Positions 1 through 5,809 of a stretch of DNA of 19,359 nucleotides are shown in pieces (positions within the stretch are counted from its first letter, which is position 1; each line of letters begins with the position of its first letter). The notes beneath the pieces were generated by a model. The model was not told where the DNA came from. It searched no databases and saw nothing but the letters and a program-made list of their open reading frames with translations. Made by a program: the position numbers and the translations under genes. Source of the stretch: Clostridia bacterium (GTDB lineage: Bacteria; Bacillota; Clostridia; Oscillospirales; CAG-272); the NCBI GenBank assembly GCA_900753285.1, contig CAADYN010000052.1, positions 1-19,359 on the forward strand, given 5' to 3'.

Positions 1-216
1 GGCGGATTCGGTATTTTTTACGCCATAGAGAGTGTAGCTGCCGTCGGTAGGCTCCTGTAGTCCGCAGATTATTCGTATAAGTGTGGTTTTTCCCGCACCG
101 TTGCGACCGACAAAGCCGTAGACAGAGCCTTTCGGTATCCGCATTGTAAGTCCGTTCAGAACGGTAAAGCTGCGGTATCGTTTGGTTACGGCGTTCGTTT
201 CAAGCACATATTCCAT
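1..216 (-). CDS. ABC transporter ATP-binding protein, N-terminal part (cut by window edge)
   Basis: Only the first 72 codons are present; the gene runs off the left edge. The ATG at 214-216 follows a strong ribosome site (AAAGGAGGT). The product starts MEYVLETNAVTKRYRSF and carries the Walker A motif GRNGAGKTT at residues 37-45, followed by the typical ICGLQEPTDGS stretch. This is the ATPase start of ABC-2 type exporters of the BcrA/CcmA group, which energize export of, or resistance to, peptides or drugs through a separate permease, expected further left. It lies 82 bp downstream of a response regulator gene, and its promoter carries paired direct repeats, so it is probably that regulator's target. 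The Q-loop, signature and Walker B motifs are outside the window, so the subfamily is tentative. Confidence 0.88.
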   Translation of the reverse strand, partial: MEYVLETNAVTKRYRSFTVLNGLTMRIPKGSVYGFVGRNGAGKTTLIRIICGLQEPTDGSYTLYGVKNTESA

Positions 217-246
217 AAGTAAGTACCTCCTTTGCTTGATGCCTGT

Positions 247-292
247 ATTGTATGGCAAAAAGGTAAAGGCAGCGGTTAAGAAAAGTGTTAAG
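247..292 (-). promoter_or_regulatory. Response-regulator-type direct repeats abutting a -35-less promoter of the ABC gene
   Basis: On the minus strand, CTTAAC occurs twice (287-292 and 275-280), 12 bp apart start to start, in CTTAACACTTTTCTTAAC. A good -10 (TACAAT, 247-252) follows. The position expected for a -35 (about 270-275) is ACCGCT, which is poor and touches the proximal repeat. OmpR/PhoB-type regulators bind direct repeats spaced about one helical turn and often replace a missing -35. The site lies directly after the regulator's stop codon and before the ABC ATPase start at 216. The binding protein is inferred, not shown. Confidence 0.6.
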
Positions 293-298
293 ATTTTG

Positions 299-967
299 TC
301 AAGTTTCAGCTCTCAAACGAAAGCCTATTCCCCATACCGCTTCGATGTAGTCCTTTCCCGAGGCTTCACGCAGCTTTCCGCGGAGATTGCTGATGTGCGT
401 TTTCAGCGAATTTTCGGTGCAGTCGGGGGTGTCCTCGGATATGCGCTCGAGAAGCACGGATTTTGCCATGACCTGCCCGCTGTTCTGCATAAGAAGCTTT
501 AAAATTGCGTATTCCGTCCGTGTCAGCGAAACCGGCTTTTCCGAGACAGAGACTCCGTGCGACGCTGTATCAAGCTTCAAGTCTCCGCGCACATATACGG
601 TTGAAAACGGCGACACATAGCTCTCACGAAGTCTAACCGCCACACGCGCAAGAAGCTCCGAGGTGTCAAACGGCTTTGTAATGTAGTCGGCAGCTCCTCC
701 GAGAAGCAGATCCACCTTATCCTGTACGGCAGCCTTTGCGCTCACTACTATGATGGGAACATTCTTTATAAGCGGCAGCAGCTCCTCTCCGCTAAGTCCG
801 GGAAGCATGAGGTCAAGCAGAATAAGGCTCGGGTGTACGCTTTTTAATAGCAGCAGCGCTTCCGTTCCCGAATATGCCCGAAGAGTAGCATAACCTGCCC
901 TCTCCAAAACCTCTTCTTCAAGATTGCCTATGGAAATGTCGTCGTCGATTATCAGTATTGTTTGCAT
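299..967 (-). CDS. OmpR/PhoB-family response regulator
   Basis: The 222-residue product has a receiver domain (about 1-115) and a C-terminal winged-helix DNA-binding domain (about 125-220), the normal length for the family. The acidic pocket is DDD at 8-10, the phosphorylated aspartate is D52 in LILLDLMLPG, and the switch residues S76 and K98 (TKPF) are present. The winged helix shows the typical LTRTEYAILKLL and LKTHISNLRGKLR segments. It starts 4 bp after the serine hydrolase stop codon, with a weak, distant ribosome site, so translation may be coupled. No histidine kinase gene is visible in the window; a partner could lie left of the ABC gene. The repeats just downstream suggest it activates the ABC transporter at the left edge. 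Confidence 0.95.
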   Translation of the reverse strand: MQTILIIDDDISIGNLEEEVLERAGYATLRAYSGTEALLLLKSVHPSLILLDLMLPGLSGEELLPLIKNVPIIVVSAKAAVQDKVDLLLGGAADYITKPFDTSELLARVAVRLRESYVSPFSTVYVRGDLKLDTASHGVSVSEKPVSLTRTEYAILKLLMQNSGQVMAKSVLLERISEDTPDCTENSLKTHISNLRGKLREASGKDYIEAVWGIGFRLRAET

Positions 968-971
968 AAGT

Positions 972-1964
972 TTACAATGCCTTTCCGTAAATCATGGGCA
1001 GCAGTACGCCTTCAATAAACTCCACTCTGTCACGCACTGCCGGCTTAAAATATGAAGACACAGCCGCGACGATTCTCTTGTTCGGGTCAACGTAGATTAC
1101 ATTGCCGCTGTTCCCTATAGCAGCGTAAATCATTCGCTCGGGATTCACTATCCACCAGAGATATCCGTAGTGCAGTCCGCCGAAAACACCGCTCTCGACC
1201 TTTCTCGGAGTCAGCATTTCCCTAAGCCATTCGGAGGACACGATTTTCTTCCCGTTCCATATGCCGTTTTGCAGGCACAGCTGTCCGATTTTCGCCATGT
1301 CGCAGGCACTCATGCAAAGTCCGTATCCCGGAGTCGCGATTCCCTGCGGATCTGCAAACCAGACGTTGTTCTTCGGAGACTTGTCCTGAATGAACCCTTT
1401 GTGCTCCGCTACCGTTACGGCATAAAAGTTTTCGTGCTCCGCTATTCCGAGGGGAGTAAAGAGGTACTTGTTCGCCATATCCACGGGTTTCATTCCGCTC
1501 GCCTTATATAAAATTCCCAAGAGGATTTGCAGGCATACTGTACGGTAGTCGAATTCGTCAGTTATACCCCTTCTTCCGCCGAGAAAATCAAGTGACGCTC
1601 TCGTCCAGTCGTCGGAGGTGCAAACCTTAGTCCACGGGTCGCCATGTCCCTTATACGGTGCGCGCATTGTCAATAGATGTCTGATGCTTACGTCAAATAT
1701 GGTCTGCTCTCCGCGCTTGACAGTATATTCGGGAAAGTATGACATCACCTTGTCGTCGATACTGCCAATCATACCGTTGTCGACAGCGATTCCCGTGAGC
1801 AAGGCAGCCACGCTTTTTGTCGCCGACATGATGTGGGCGCAGTCCGTTTTCTTGTACCCGTTCCACTCGTCGGAGTATATCTCCTGCCCGTCATGAAGCA
1901 CGCTTATCTGGCAGATGTTCGGTTGTTTTTCGCTTATGTATTGGTGTAGTTTTTCTCTATCCAT
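972..1964 (-). CDS. Serine hydrolase of the beta-lactamase / penicillin-binding fold
   Basis: The 330-residue product matches the beta-lactamase-related family (PF00144-like, COG1680). The nucleophile motif SxxK is S47-A-T-K50 in HIMSATKSVAALLTG, followed by the family's DDKVMSYFPEY and IRHLLTM stretches. The usual Y-x-N motif is changed: the matching place reads Y140-R-T. The third motif is GNSG rather than KTG, near the C-terminus before VIYVDPNKRIVAAVSSY. Such proteins are esterases or peptidases, and the altered second motif makes the substrate uncertain. No signal peptide is seen, so it is probably cytoplasmic. The frame can be extended to a TTG at 1988, but that would overlap the upstream hydrolase by 32 bp and has no ribosome site; the ATG at 1964 overlaps it by only 8 bp and is preferred. 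Confidence 0.85.
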   Translation of the reverse strand: MDREKLHQYISEKQPNICQISVLHDGQEIYSDEWNGYKKTDCAHIMSATKSVAALLTGIAVDNGMIGSIDDKVMSYFPEYTVKRGEQTIFDVSIRHLLTMRAPYKGHGDPWTKVCTSDDWTRASLDFLGGRRGITDEFDYRTVCLQILLGILYKASGMKPVDMANKYLFTPLGIAEHENFYAVTVAEHKGFIQDKSPKNNVWFADPQGIATPGYGLCMSACDMAKIGQLCLQNGIWNGKKIVSSEWLREMLTPRKVESGVFGGLHYGYLWWIVNPERMIYAAIGNSGNVIYVDPNKRIVAAVSSYFKPAVRDRVEFIEGVLLPMIYGKAL

Positions 1965-2565
1965 TGTGTTTTTTAATCCATTCGTCAAGGAAGCTCATCT
2001 GCTCATCCGTGTGGAACCAGTGCTCACCCATCGGCATTACAGTGAGCTTTGCACCGTGCTCCTTCGCGAAAGCAGATATTGTTTCGTATGATGTGAGGTT
2101 GTCGCGCTCGCCGTACAGAATACAGGTAGGAACGCGCCATACGATAGGATTCTCACGCACATAGCAAAGGTAATTCCATGACAGCGTCTCGCCGAAGTTC
2201 GTCACAATTTCTCCGCGGCTCTTCAGCTCATCCTTGGTAACACCCGCCCACATAATCATGTCCGATATCAGCTTTTCCATATTCACAATCGGCGAAATGA
2301 AATATGCTTCATCCACAGCTTTCTCATCGAGCGAGGACATGGAGAAGAACGCGCCAATGCTGTTTGCTATGAGTGTAAGTCTGTCGCACTTTTCGCGGAT
2401 TTTTTTAAAGAACGGCGGGAATTCTTCCTTTGCTTCCCACGGAGACTGAGAGCTGTAGTCAAATCCGACAACCTCGCACTCGGGAAACAGCTTTTTGTAG
2501 TGTTCCGCTTCATCCGCGCTTCCGCCTTTTCCGTGAACGTATACTACGGTATGTTTGCCGCTCAT
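1957..2565 (-). CDS. Small alpha/beta hydrolase
   Basis: The 202-residue product has the core features of an alpha/beta hydrolase: the oxyanion-loop segment VVYVHGKGG at 8-15, a nucleophile elbow ANSIG with S69, a likely acid D155 in YGERDN, and a histidine near H182 (GEHWFH). The elbow is A-N-S-I-G instead of G-x-S-x-G. It is shorter than many family members, which suggests a minimal lid; the substrate is unknown and it acts in the cytoplasm. An ATG at 2580 is in frame, but the sequence GGGAGAGG just after it is a well-placed ribosome site for the ATG at 2565, so that start is chosen. It lies between the acetyltransferase and the serine hydrolase in the same tight gene string. Confidence 0.85.
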   Translation of the reverse strand: MSGKHTVVYVHGKGGSADEAEHYKKLFPECEVVGFDYSSQSPWEAKEEFPPFFKKIREKCDRLTLIANSIGAFFSMSSLDEKAVDEAYFISPIVNMEKLISDMIMWAGVTKDELKSRGEIVTNFGETLSWNYLCYVRENPIVWRVPTCILYGERDNLTSYETISAFAKEHGAKLTVMPMGEHWFHTDEQMSFLDEWIKKHNG

Positions 2566-2581
2566 TTTATCCTCTCCCATA

Positions 2582-3208
2582 TTACACGAGTTGTCCCGGG
2601 AGCTTTAGTTTTTCCTTCGGCGGGAATGTCGCTTCGTATTTTTCAAACTCCTCGGGATTCTTATCGCAGACGAAATATCCCGCGGGGTCTTTGTATGTGC
2701 CGGAGATTCCGTCCAAAAATCCCGAAGTCAGCTCTTTTATAAGGAAGTAGTCGGCGTCGGGGTCATCGAAGTAACGTACTCCCTTGGTTTTAGCGGGGAC
2801 AAATCCCGACTTGCCGTAGAACAATATGTTTCCCGTAATCGCAAGTGCGCCCGCTCCCATCTCCTTTGCCTTTTCCATCGAATAGTCAAGCAGGCGTTTT
2901 CCGTATCCTTGTCTTTTATATTCCGGCGCAATTCCTATCGGACCGAACGTCATTATCGGCACTTTTCTTCCGTCATCGCATTCTATTTCCGAGCGCACGT
3001 ACATGACCTGACCTATCAGCTCCCCGTCAAGCTCCATTACAAAATCAAGCTCCGGAACAAACGCGGGGTCGCTTCTGTAGCAGTGAATCACGTAATGTTC
3101 ATAGCATCCGGGGCGATATACGTTCCAAAATGATTCTCTTACAAGATTTTCTACGTTTCTGTAGTCTGCCTCTGTTTCACGGCGTATTGTTATGTTTTTC
3201 TCTGACAT
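2582..3208 (-). CDS. GNAT-family N-acetyltransferase
   Basis: The 208-residue product is a GNAT acyltransferase resembling the YhbS-like group (COG3153). The acetyl-CoA pyrophosphate-binding motif is RQGYGK at 99-104 within GIAPEYKRQGYGKRLL, preceded by the beta-4 strand segment MTFGPIGIAP. The later FYGKSGF motif at 130-136 is typical of the C-terminal half of the fold. About 60 extra residues follow, rich in Pro, Lys and Glu, and may form part of the substrate site. The acceptor cannot be deduced. The start has a good ribosome site (AAAGGAGAG). The gene follows the small membrane protein by 36 bp, and its stop sits just before the hydrolase start, so it is probably co-transcribed with both. 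Confidence 0.92.
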   Translation of the reverse strand: MSEKNITIRRETEADYRNVENLVRESFWNVYRPGCYEHYVIHCYRSDPAFVPELDFVMELDGELIGQVMYVRSEIECDDGRKVPIMTFGPIGIAPEYKRQGYGKRLLDYSMEKAKEMGAGALAITGNILFYGKSGFVPAKTKGVRYFDDPDADYFLIKELTSGFLDGISGTYKDPAGYFVCDKNPEEFEKYEATFPPKEKLKLPGQLV

Positions 3209-3244
3209 TGTTATCTCTCCTTTTGTTGTCTGTATTACTATAGT

Positions 3245-3655
3245 TTAAAAAATCCAACGCGCTATTTCCATTGTTATGATTTTCAGCATCGCACCGCCCG
3301 ACATTATGCAGAACCATATCTCTCGCGCTCTCTGAGTTTTTGCGATAGGCGTAGCGACTGCGGCAATGATTATAAGTACCGCGCCGACACAGCCGATTAT
3401 CGTAGGTATGCTGACGAGCGGGAATACACCAGGGGCACAACTGCCGTCAATTGTGTTCTGTATGGTCTTGTCAAGTCCGTCACGGGCAGCGGCGAAACAG
3501 CACACCACAAGTCCGAACACTAAAAGAAACGCGCTTCTTCTTCCCCAATACTGTATGCTTTCTCGATTGTACACCGAAAATCCTATGAATCCGAGCATGG
3601 CAAGTATCATAAGCGTTGTCGCAGTCGCCACTGCATTTCCAAAGTAGAGCTTCAT
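3245..3655 (-). CDS. Small multi-spanning membrane protein of unknown function
   Basis: The 136-residue product has four likely membrane segments, at about 6-27, 38-56, 78-101 and 108-126, linked by short charged loops such as RESIQYWGRR and KTQRARE. I do not recognise a family. The frame is open for 25 codons further upstream, but the ATG at 3655 has a good ribosome site (GAAGGTGA) and leaves a clean 22-bp gap after the TetR1 stop codon, so it is preferred. Being directly behind a TetR repressor gene suggests it is a main target of that regulator, possibly a small efflux or envelope-stress protein; this is inference only. Confidence 0.75.
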   Translation of the reverse strand: MKLYFGNAVATATTLMILAMLGFIGFSVYNRESIQYWGRRSAFLLVFGLVVCCFAAARDGLDKTIQNTIDGSCAPGVFPLVSIPTIIGCVGAVLIIIAAVATPIAKTQRAREIWFCIMSGGAMLKIITMEIARWIF

Positions 3656-3677
3656 TAATTTCACCTTCGTTTTTATA

Positions 3678-4301
3678 TTATTTTTCGGAATTTCTGTAGC
3701 TTGATTCGATTTTCTCGATGAATCGGTCAATATGCTCTCTCAGCAGCGGCGCAATGCTTTCTTTATCCTCCGCTCCGTCGTATACGCTGTAGAGCAGGAA
3801 CATCGGTCCGTAAAACTCGAGCGCAAGCTGCATTGCATTTTCATCGCTGTCCGTCAGCTTTCGAAAAATCGCCGCCATGTATTCCGCAGGTCCTGTCGCA
3901 AGATAGTCGTGATACAGCCGTGCGAGTTTTTCATCACGATACTGCTCAAGCGTCAGCATCTTGCGAAAATTCGAGGGAAACTTCTCCTTAGTCCAGTGGT
4001 CAAACTGTGCCATGCTGTACGCGCGTATCTTTTCTATCGGCGTATGCACATATGCTTCCTCGAATCCGTCAGGCTCAGTTTCCGGCATATCGTATTCTTC
4101 CGCTCTCTCGTAGTCCATTTGGTTCATGCGCTCCACTATGCTGTCTAAAATTTCGGATTTGCTTGCATAATGCCTATACAGAGCGGCTTTTGTTATCCCG
4201 AGCTGACCGGCAATATCGCTCATTGACGTTCCCATATATCCGCTCCTTGCAAACAATTCAAGCGCCGTCTCCAGTATTCTCTCTTTTGTATCTCCCGCCA
4301 T
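3678..4301 (-). CDS. TetR-family transcriptional regulator (TetR1)
   Basis: The 207-residue product has the N-terminal TetR DNA-binding domain: ERILETALELFARSGY, then the helix-turn-helix at about 25-44 (TSMSDIAGQLGITKAALYRHY). The rest is an all-helical ligand-binding domain of usual length. The start is the ATG at 4301 with ribosome site GAGGGGTGA; longer versions would include the promoter and operators. The segment RKMLTLEQYR at residues 113-122 matches RKMLTIEQFR at the same residues in the second TetR of the window, so the two are likely paralogues. It probably represses its own operon through the two operators at 4320-4360. The ligand is unknown. Confidence 0.93.
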   Translation of the reverse strand: MAGDTKERILETALELFARSGYMGTSMSDIAGQLGITKAALYRHYASKSEILDSIVERMNQMDYERAEEYDMPETEPDGFEEAYVHTPIEKIRAYSMAQFDHWTKEKFPSNFRKMLTLEQYRDEKLARLYHDYLATGPAEYMAAIFRKLTDSDENAMQLALEFYGPMFLLYSVYDGAEDKESIAPLLREHIDRFIEKIESSYRNSEK

Positions 4302-4319
4302 AAATTCACCCCTCAATTT

Positions 4320-4367
4320 GTAACCGTTCGGTAACTCTATTATAGTGACCGATTGGTAACTTGTCAA
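4320..4367 (-). promoter_or_regulatory. TetR1 promoter with two operators
   Basis: On the minus strand a perfect -35 (TTGACA, 4362-4367) and a perfect -10 (TATAAT, 4339-4344) are 17 bp apart. Two related near-palindromes lie on them: plus-strand GTGACCGATTGGTAAC (4345-4360) fills the spacer, and GTAACCGTTCGGTAAC (4320-4335) covers the expected transcription start. The copies are 25 bp apart. This layout fits tight autorepression by TetR1 of the gene run leading to the response regulator. Confidence 0.85.
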
Positions 4368-4382
4368 GGGGTTTCAGAAATT

Positions 4383-4772
4383 TTAATCTAAAACTTTAAC
4401 GCTTATCTTTCCCGCCGCCTGATGTCCTTCAACTTCTACGGTATATTCCCCGCTCTCGCTCACGTTAAGCTCAAAGTCCGCCGCTCCGTCTCCGTTGCCT
4501 TCGTAGAGTACCGCTCCGCCGTTTGACGTTATCTTCATGTACAGCTTTCCTTTGAAGGTTTCAAAATGTACGTCAAGCACGTCTCCTGCGCTCAGCTCCA
4601 GTTTGTGAGAGTCCACGCCGTTCATCTTTTCAATATCAAGCGTGAATGAGTCGGGATTCTTCACCACACTGCCGCTGAAGCTCGAATGACTGCACGACAC
4701 GCCAAACAGCATAACCACCGCAGCAACAATCAAAAGCAAAATCGCGTTTGTCAGAAATTTTGTCTTTTTCAT
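4383..4772 (-). CDS. Small secreted lipoprotein of unknown function
   Basis: The 129-residue product starts with a lipoprotein-type signal: KKTK, a hydrophobic stretch (about 8-23), then FGVSC with the candidate lipidated cysteine at residue 27. The lipobox is slightly unusual because glycine rather than leucine stands at -3. The mature part (about 100 residues) is beta-rich, with alternating segments such as YMKITSNGGAVLYEG and GEYTVEVEGHQAAGKISVKV. This suggests a small beta-sandwich resembling domains that sense or bind extracellular ligands. It follows the 39-residue membrane peptide gene by 13 bp and has an AAAGGATGG ribosome site. Its transcription unit carries the operator-like sequence also found at the TetR2 promoter. 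Confidence 0.8.
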   Translation of the reverse strand: MKKTKFLTNAILLLIVAAVVMLFGVSCSHSSFSGSVVKNPDSFTLDIEKMNGVDSHKLELSAGDVLDVHFETFKGKLYMKITSNGGAVLYEGNGDGAADFELNVSESGEYTVEVEGHQAAGKISVKVLD

Positions 4773-4785
4773 TTCAGTCCATCCT

Positions 4786-4905
4786 TTATTTCGTTACCCA
4801 TGTAATAAACTTGTTCCATCTTTCTTTTATTCCCGCATCGCCCGAAAAAATGTCGTACACAACAAGTATCGCGACGGCAAGCAGGAATTTCAGTGTCAGT
4901 TTCAT
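4786..4905 (-). CDS. 39-residue single-pass membrane peptide
   Basis: A short frame of 39 codons starts at an ATG (4903-4905) preceded by a strong ribosome site (GGAGG, 7-8 bases upstream) and ends in TAA. The product begins MKLTLKFLLAVAILVVYDIF, a positively charged start then a hydrophobic helix (about 6-20). It ends in a basic, tryptophan-containing tail (KERWNKFITWVTK) that looks amphipathic. It is the first gene after the operator-bearing promoter at 4968-4997 and is 13 bp ahead of the lipoprotein gene. I do not recognise a family. A longer frame in another register (4769-4966) has no such ribosome site and cysteine-rich, unlikely composition, so I prefer this one. Confidence 0.7.
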   Translation of the reverse strand: MKLTLKFLLAVAILVVYDIFSGDAGIKERWNKFITWVTK

Positions 4906-4967
4906 TTGTCATCCTCCGTTTTTTAGTATTGTTCTTTCTCCCACCGATTCGGCATAGACTCCGCAAG

Positions 4968-4997
4968 GTTATACTTCCTATCGTTCGGTAGTGTACT
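4968..4997 (-). promoter_or_regulatory. Promoter of the peptide-lipoprotein unit with a TetR2-type operator
   Basis: On the minus strand a -10 (TATAAC, 4968-4973) is preceded by the operator-like sequence CTACCGAACGATAG (4978-4991). The matching -35 (about 4991-4997) is poor. The plus-strand string CTTCCTATCG followed by nTCGGT is shared with the TetR2 promoter and sits in the same place, just upstream of the -10. TetR2 is the likely repressor. Confidence 0.6.
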
Positions 4998-5009
4998 GTC
5001 CGAAATATT

Positions 5010-5038
5010 GCGGCTACATCTTATCTCGACACAGCCGC
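5010..5038 (-). terminator. Possible weak terminator hairpin after TetR2
   Basis: GCGGCT (5010-5015) and AGCCGC (5033-5038) can form a 6-bp GC-rich stem with a 17-base loop, starting 10 bases after the TetR2 stop codon. The minus-strand tail is AATATTTC rather than a U-run, so termination would be weak. It separates TetR2 from the next promoter. Confidence 0.3.
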
Positions 5039-5048
5039 GTTGATTTAT

Positions 5049-5708
5049 TTATTTTTGCGCGATTTTTTGCAGTTTCGTTCCCTCTTGCCTCTCCACACCG
5101 TACATCTCGAAAAACTGCCGTATGTGCCGCTCGATTAGTGCTTCTATCTCGTCTGCCCTCTCGGGTTCACGGTCGCAGAGATTTATCCAGACGGAGACGG
5201 GAAGGCAGAACTGAGCCGCCATTATCTCGGGGTCACATGGAGTTAACTTTCCCTCGCGGATGAGGAATTTCATCAGTCCGGTGAAGTAGCGCATGACGTC
5301 CGTGTAGTTCTGTTTGGTCTGTAGCGCACTCAAAGTCGGGTTTCGGAACTGCTCTATGGTCAGCATTTTACGGGATTTGCTGATTCGCGGATCGTGTAGG
5401 ATATAGCGGACTTGTCCCAAAACCATGCTCACCGCTTTCTCGGGAGTGAGGTCATGCTTATCCTTTGTGAAATTCGGATCGTCCCAGTCGGCGCGCGCAA
5501 AGATGGAATTCTCGGCGTACTGCTTCAGCCCATCCCGCACAAGAACGTCAAGAATCTCCTGCTTGCTCGTGAAGTGGCTGTAAAGCGAAGCCTTGCGGAT
5601 TCCGACTGCCTCTGCTATTTGCAAAATTGAGGTAGCCTCGTACCCCTGAGTTGAGAACAGGTTCAGCGCCGCTTCCAGTATTTCGTTCTTTGTGTTTCCC
5701 TTTTCCAT
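5049..5708 (-). CDS. TetR-family transcriptional regulator (TetR2)
   Basis: The 219-residue product has a TetR DNA-binding domain, NEILEAALNLFSTQGY, then the helix-turn-helix at about 26-45 (TSILQIAEAVGIRKASLYSHF), followed by a helical sensor domain. RKMLTIEQFR at residues 113-122 parallels TetR1. The chosen ATG at 5708 has GGAG seven bases upstream; a GTG at 5720 is also possible but lacks a clear ribosome site. It likely represses itself and the peptide-lipoprotein unit downstream, because both promoters share one operator-like sequence. The MacB-type transporter genes end just upstream of its promoter on the same strand. Its ligand is unknown. Confidence 0.93.
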   Translation of the reverse strand: MEKGNTKNEILEAALNLFSTQGYEATSILQIAEAVGIRKASLYSHFTSKQEILDVLVRDGLKQYAENSIFARADWDDPNFTKDKHDLTPEKAVSMVLGQVRYILHDPRISKSRKMLTIEQFRNPTLSALQTKQNYTDVMRYFTGLMKFLIREGKLTPCDPEIMAAQFCLPVSVWINLCDREPERADEIEALIERHIRQFFEMYGVERQEGTKLQKIAQK

Positions 5709-5748
5709 CACACGCTCCACAACAGCTTTTTCGTTATCGCATGGATAT

Positions 5749-5777
5749 ATTATAGCTTCCTATCGGTCGGTTGTCAA
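5749..5777 (-). promoter_or_regulatory. TetR2 promoter with operator in the spacer
   Basis: On the minus strand a perfect -35 (TTGACA, 5772-5777) and a perfect -10 (TATAAT, 5749-5754) are 17 bp apart. The plus-strand operator-like sequence CTATCGGTCGGTTG (5760-5773) lies between them. It matches the site at 4978-4991 and, in its core, the TetR1 operators, which fits autorepression. Confidence 0.8.
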
Positions 5778-5795
5778 GTGGTAATGAGGATTTTT

Positions 5796-5809
5796 TGAGA
5801 ATATTCTCA
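5796..5809. promoter_or_regulatory. Perfect 14-bp palindrome at the end of the transporter ATPase gene
   Basis: TGAGAATATTCTCA reads the same on both strands. It overlaps the TGA stop of the ATPase gene and lies about 19 bp upstream of the TetR2 -35. On the minus strand it is followed by A residues, not T, so it is not a terminator for the ATPase gene. It could be a protein-binding site or chance. Confidence 0.3.

Noticed and set aside
4769..4966. 65-codon frame overlapping the 39-residue peptide gene in another register
   Set aside because: Its composition (many Arg, Cys and Lys) is unlike a natural protein, and the strong GGAGG site fits the 39-codon frame instead.
5796..5809. Palindrome TGAGAATATTCTCA as terminator of the MacB-type unit
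   Set aside because: On the transcribed strand it is followed by A residues rather than a T-run, so intrinsic termination is not expected.
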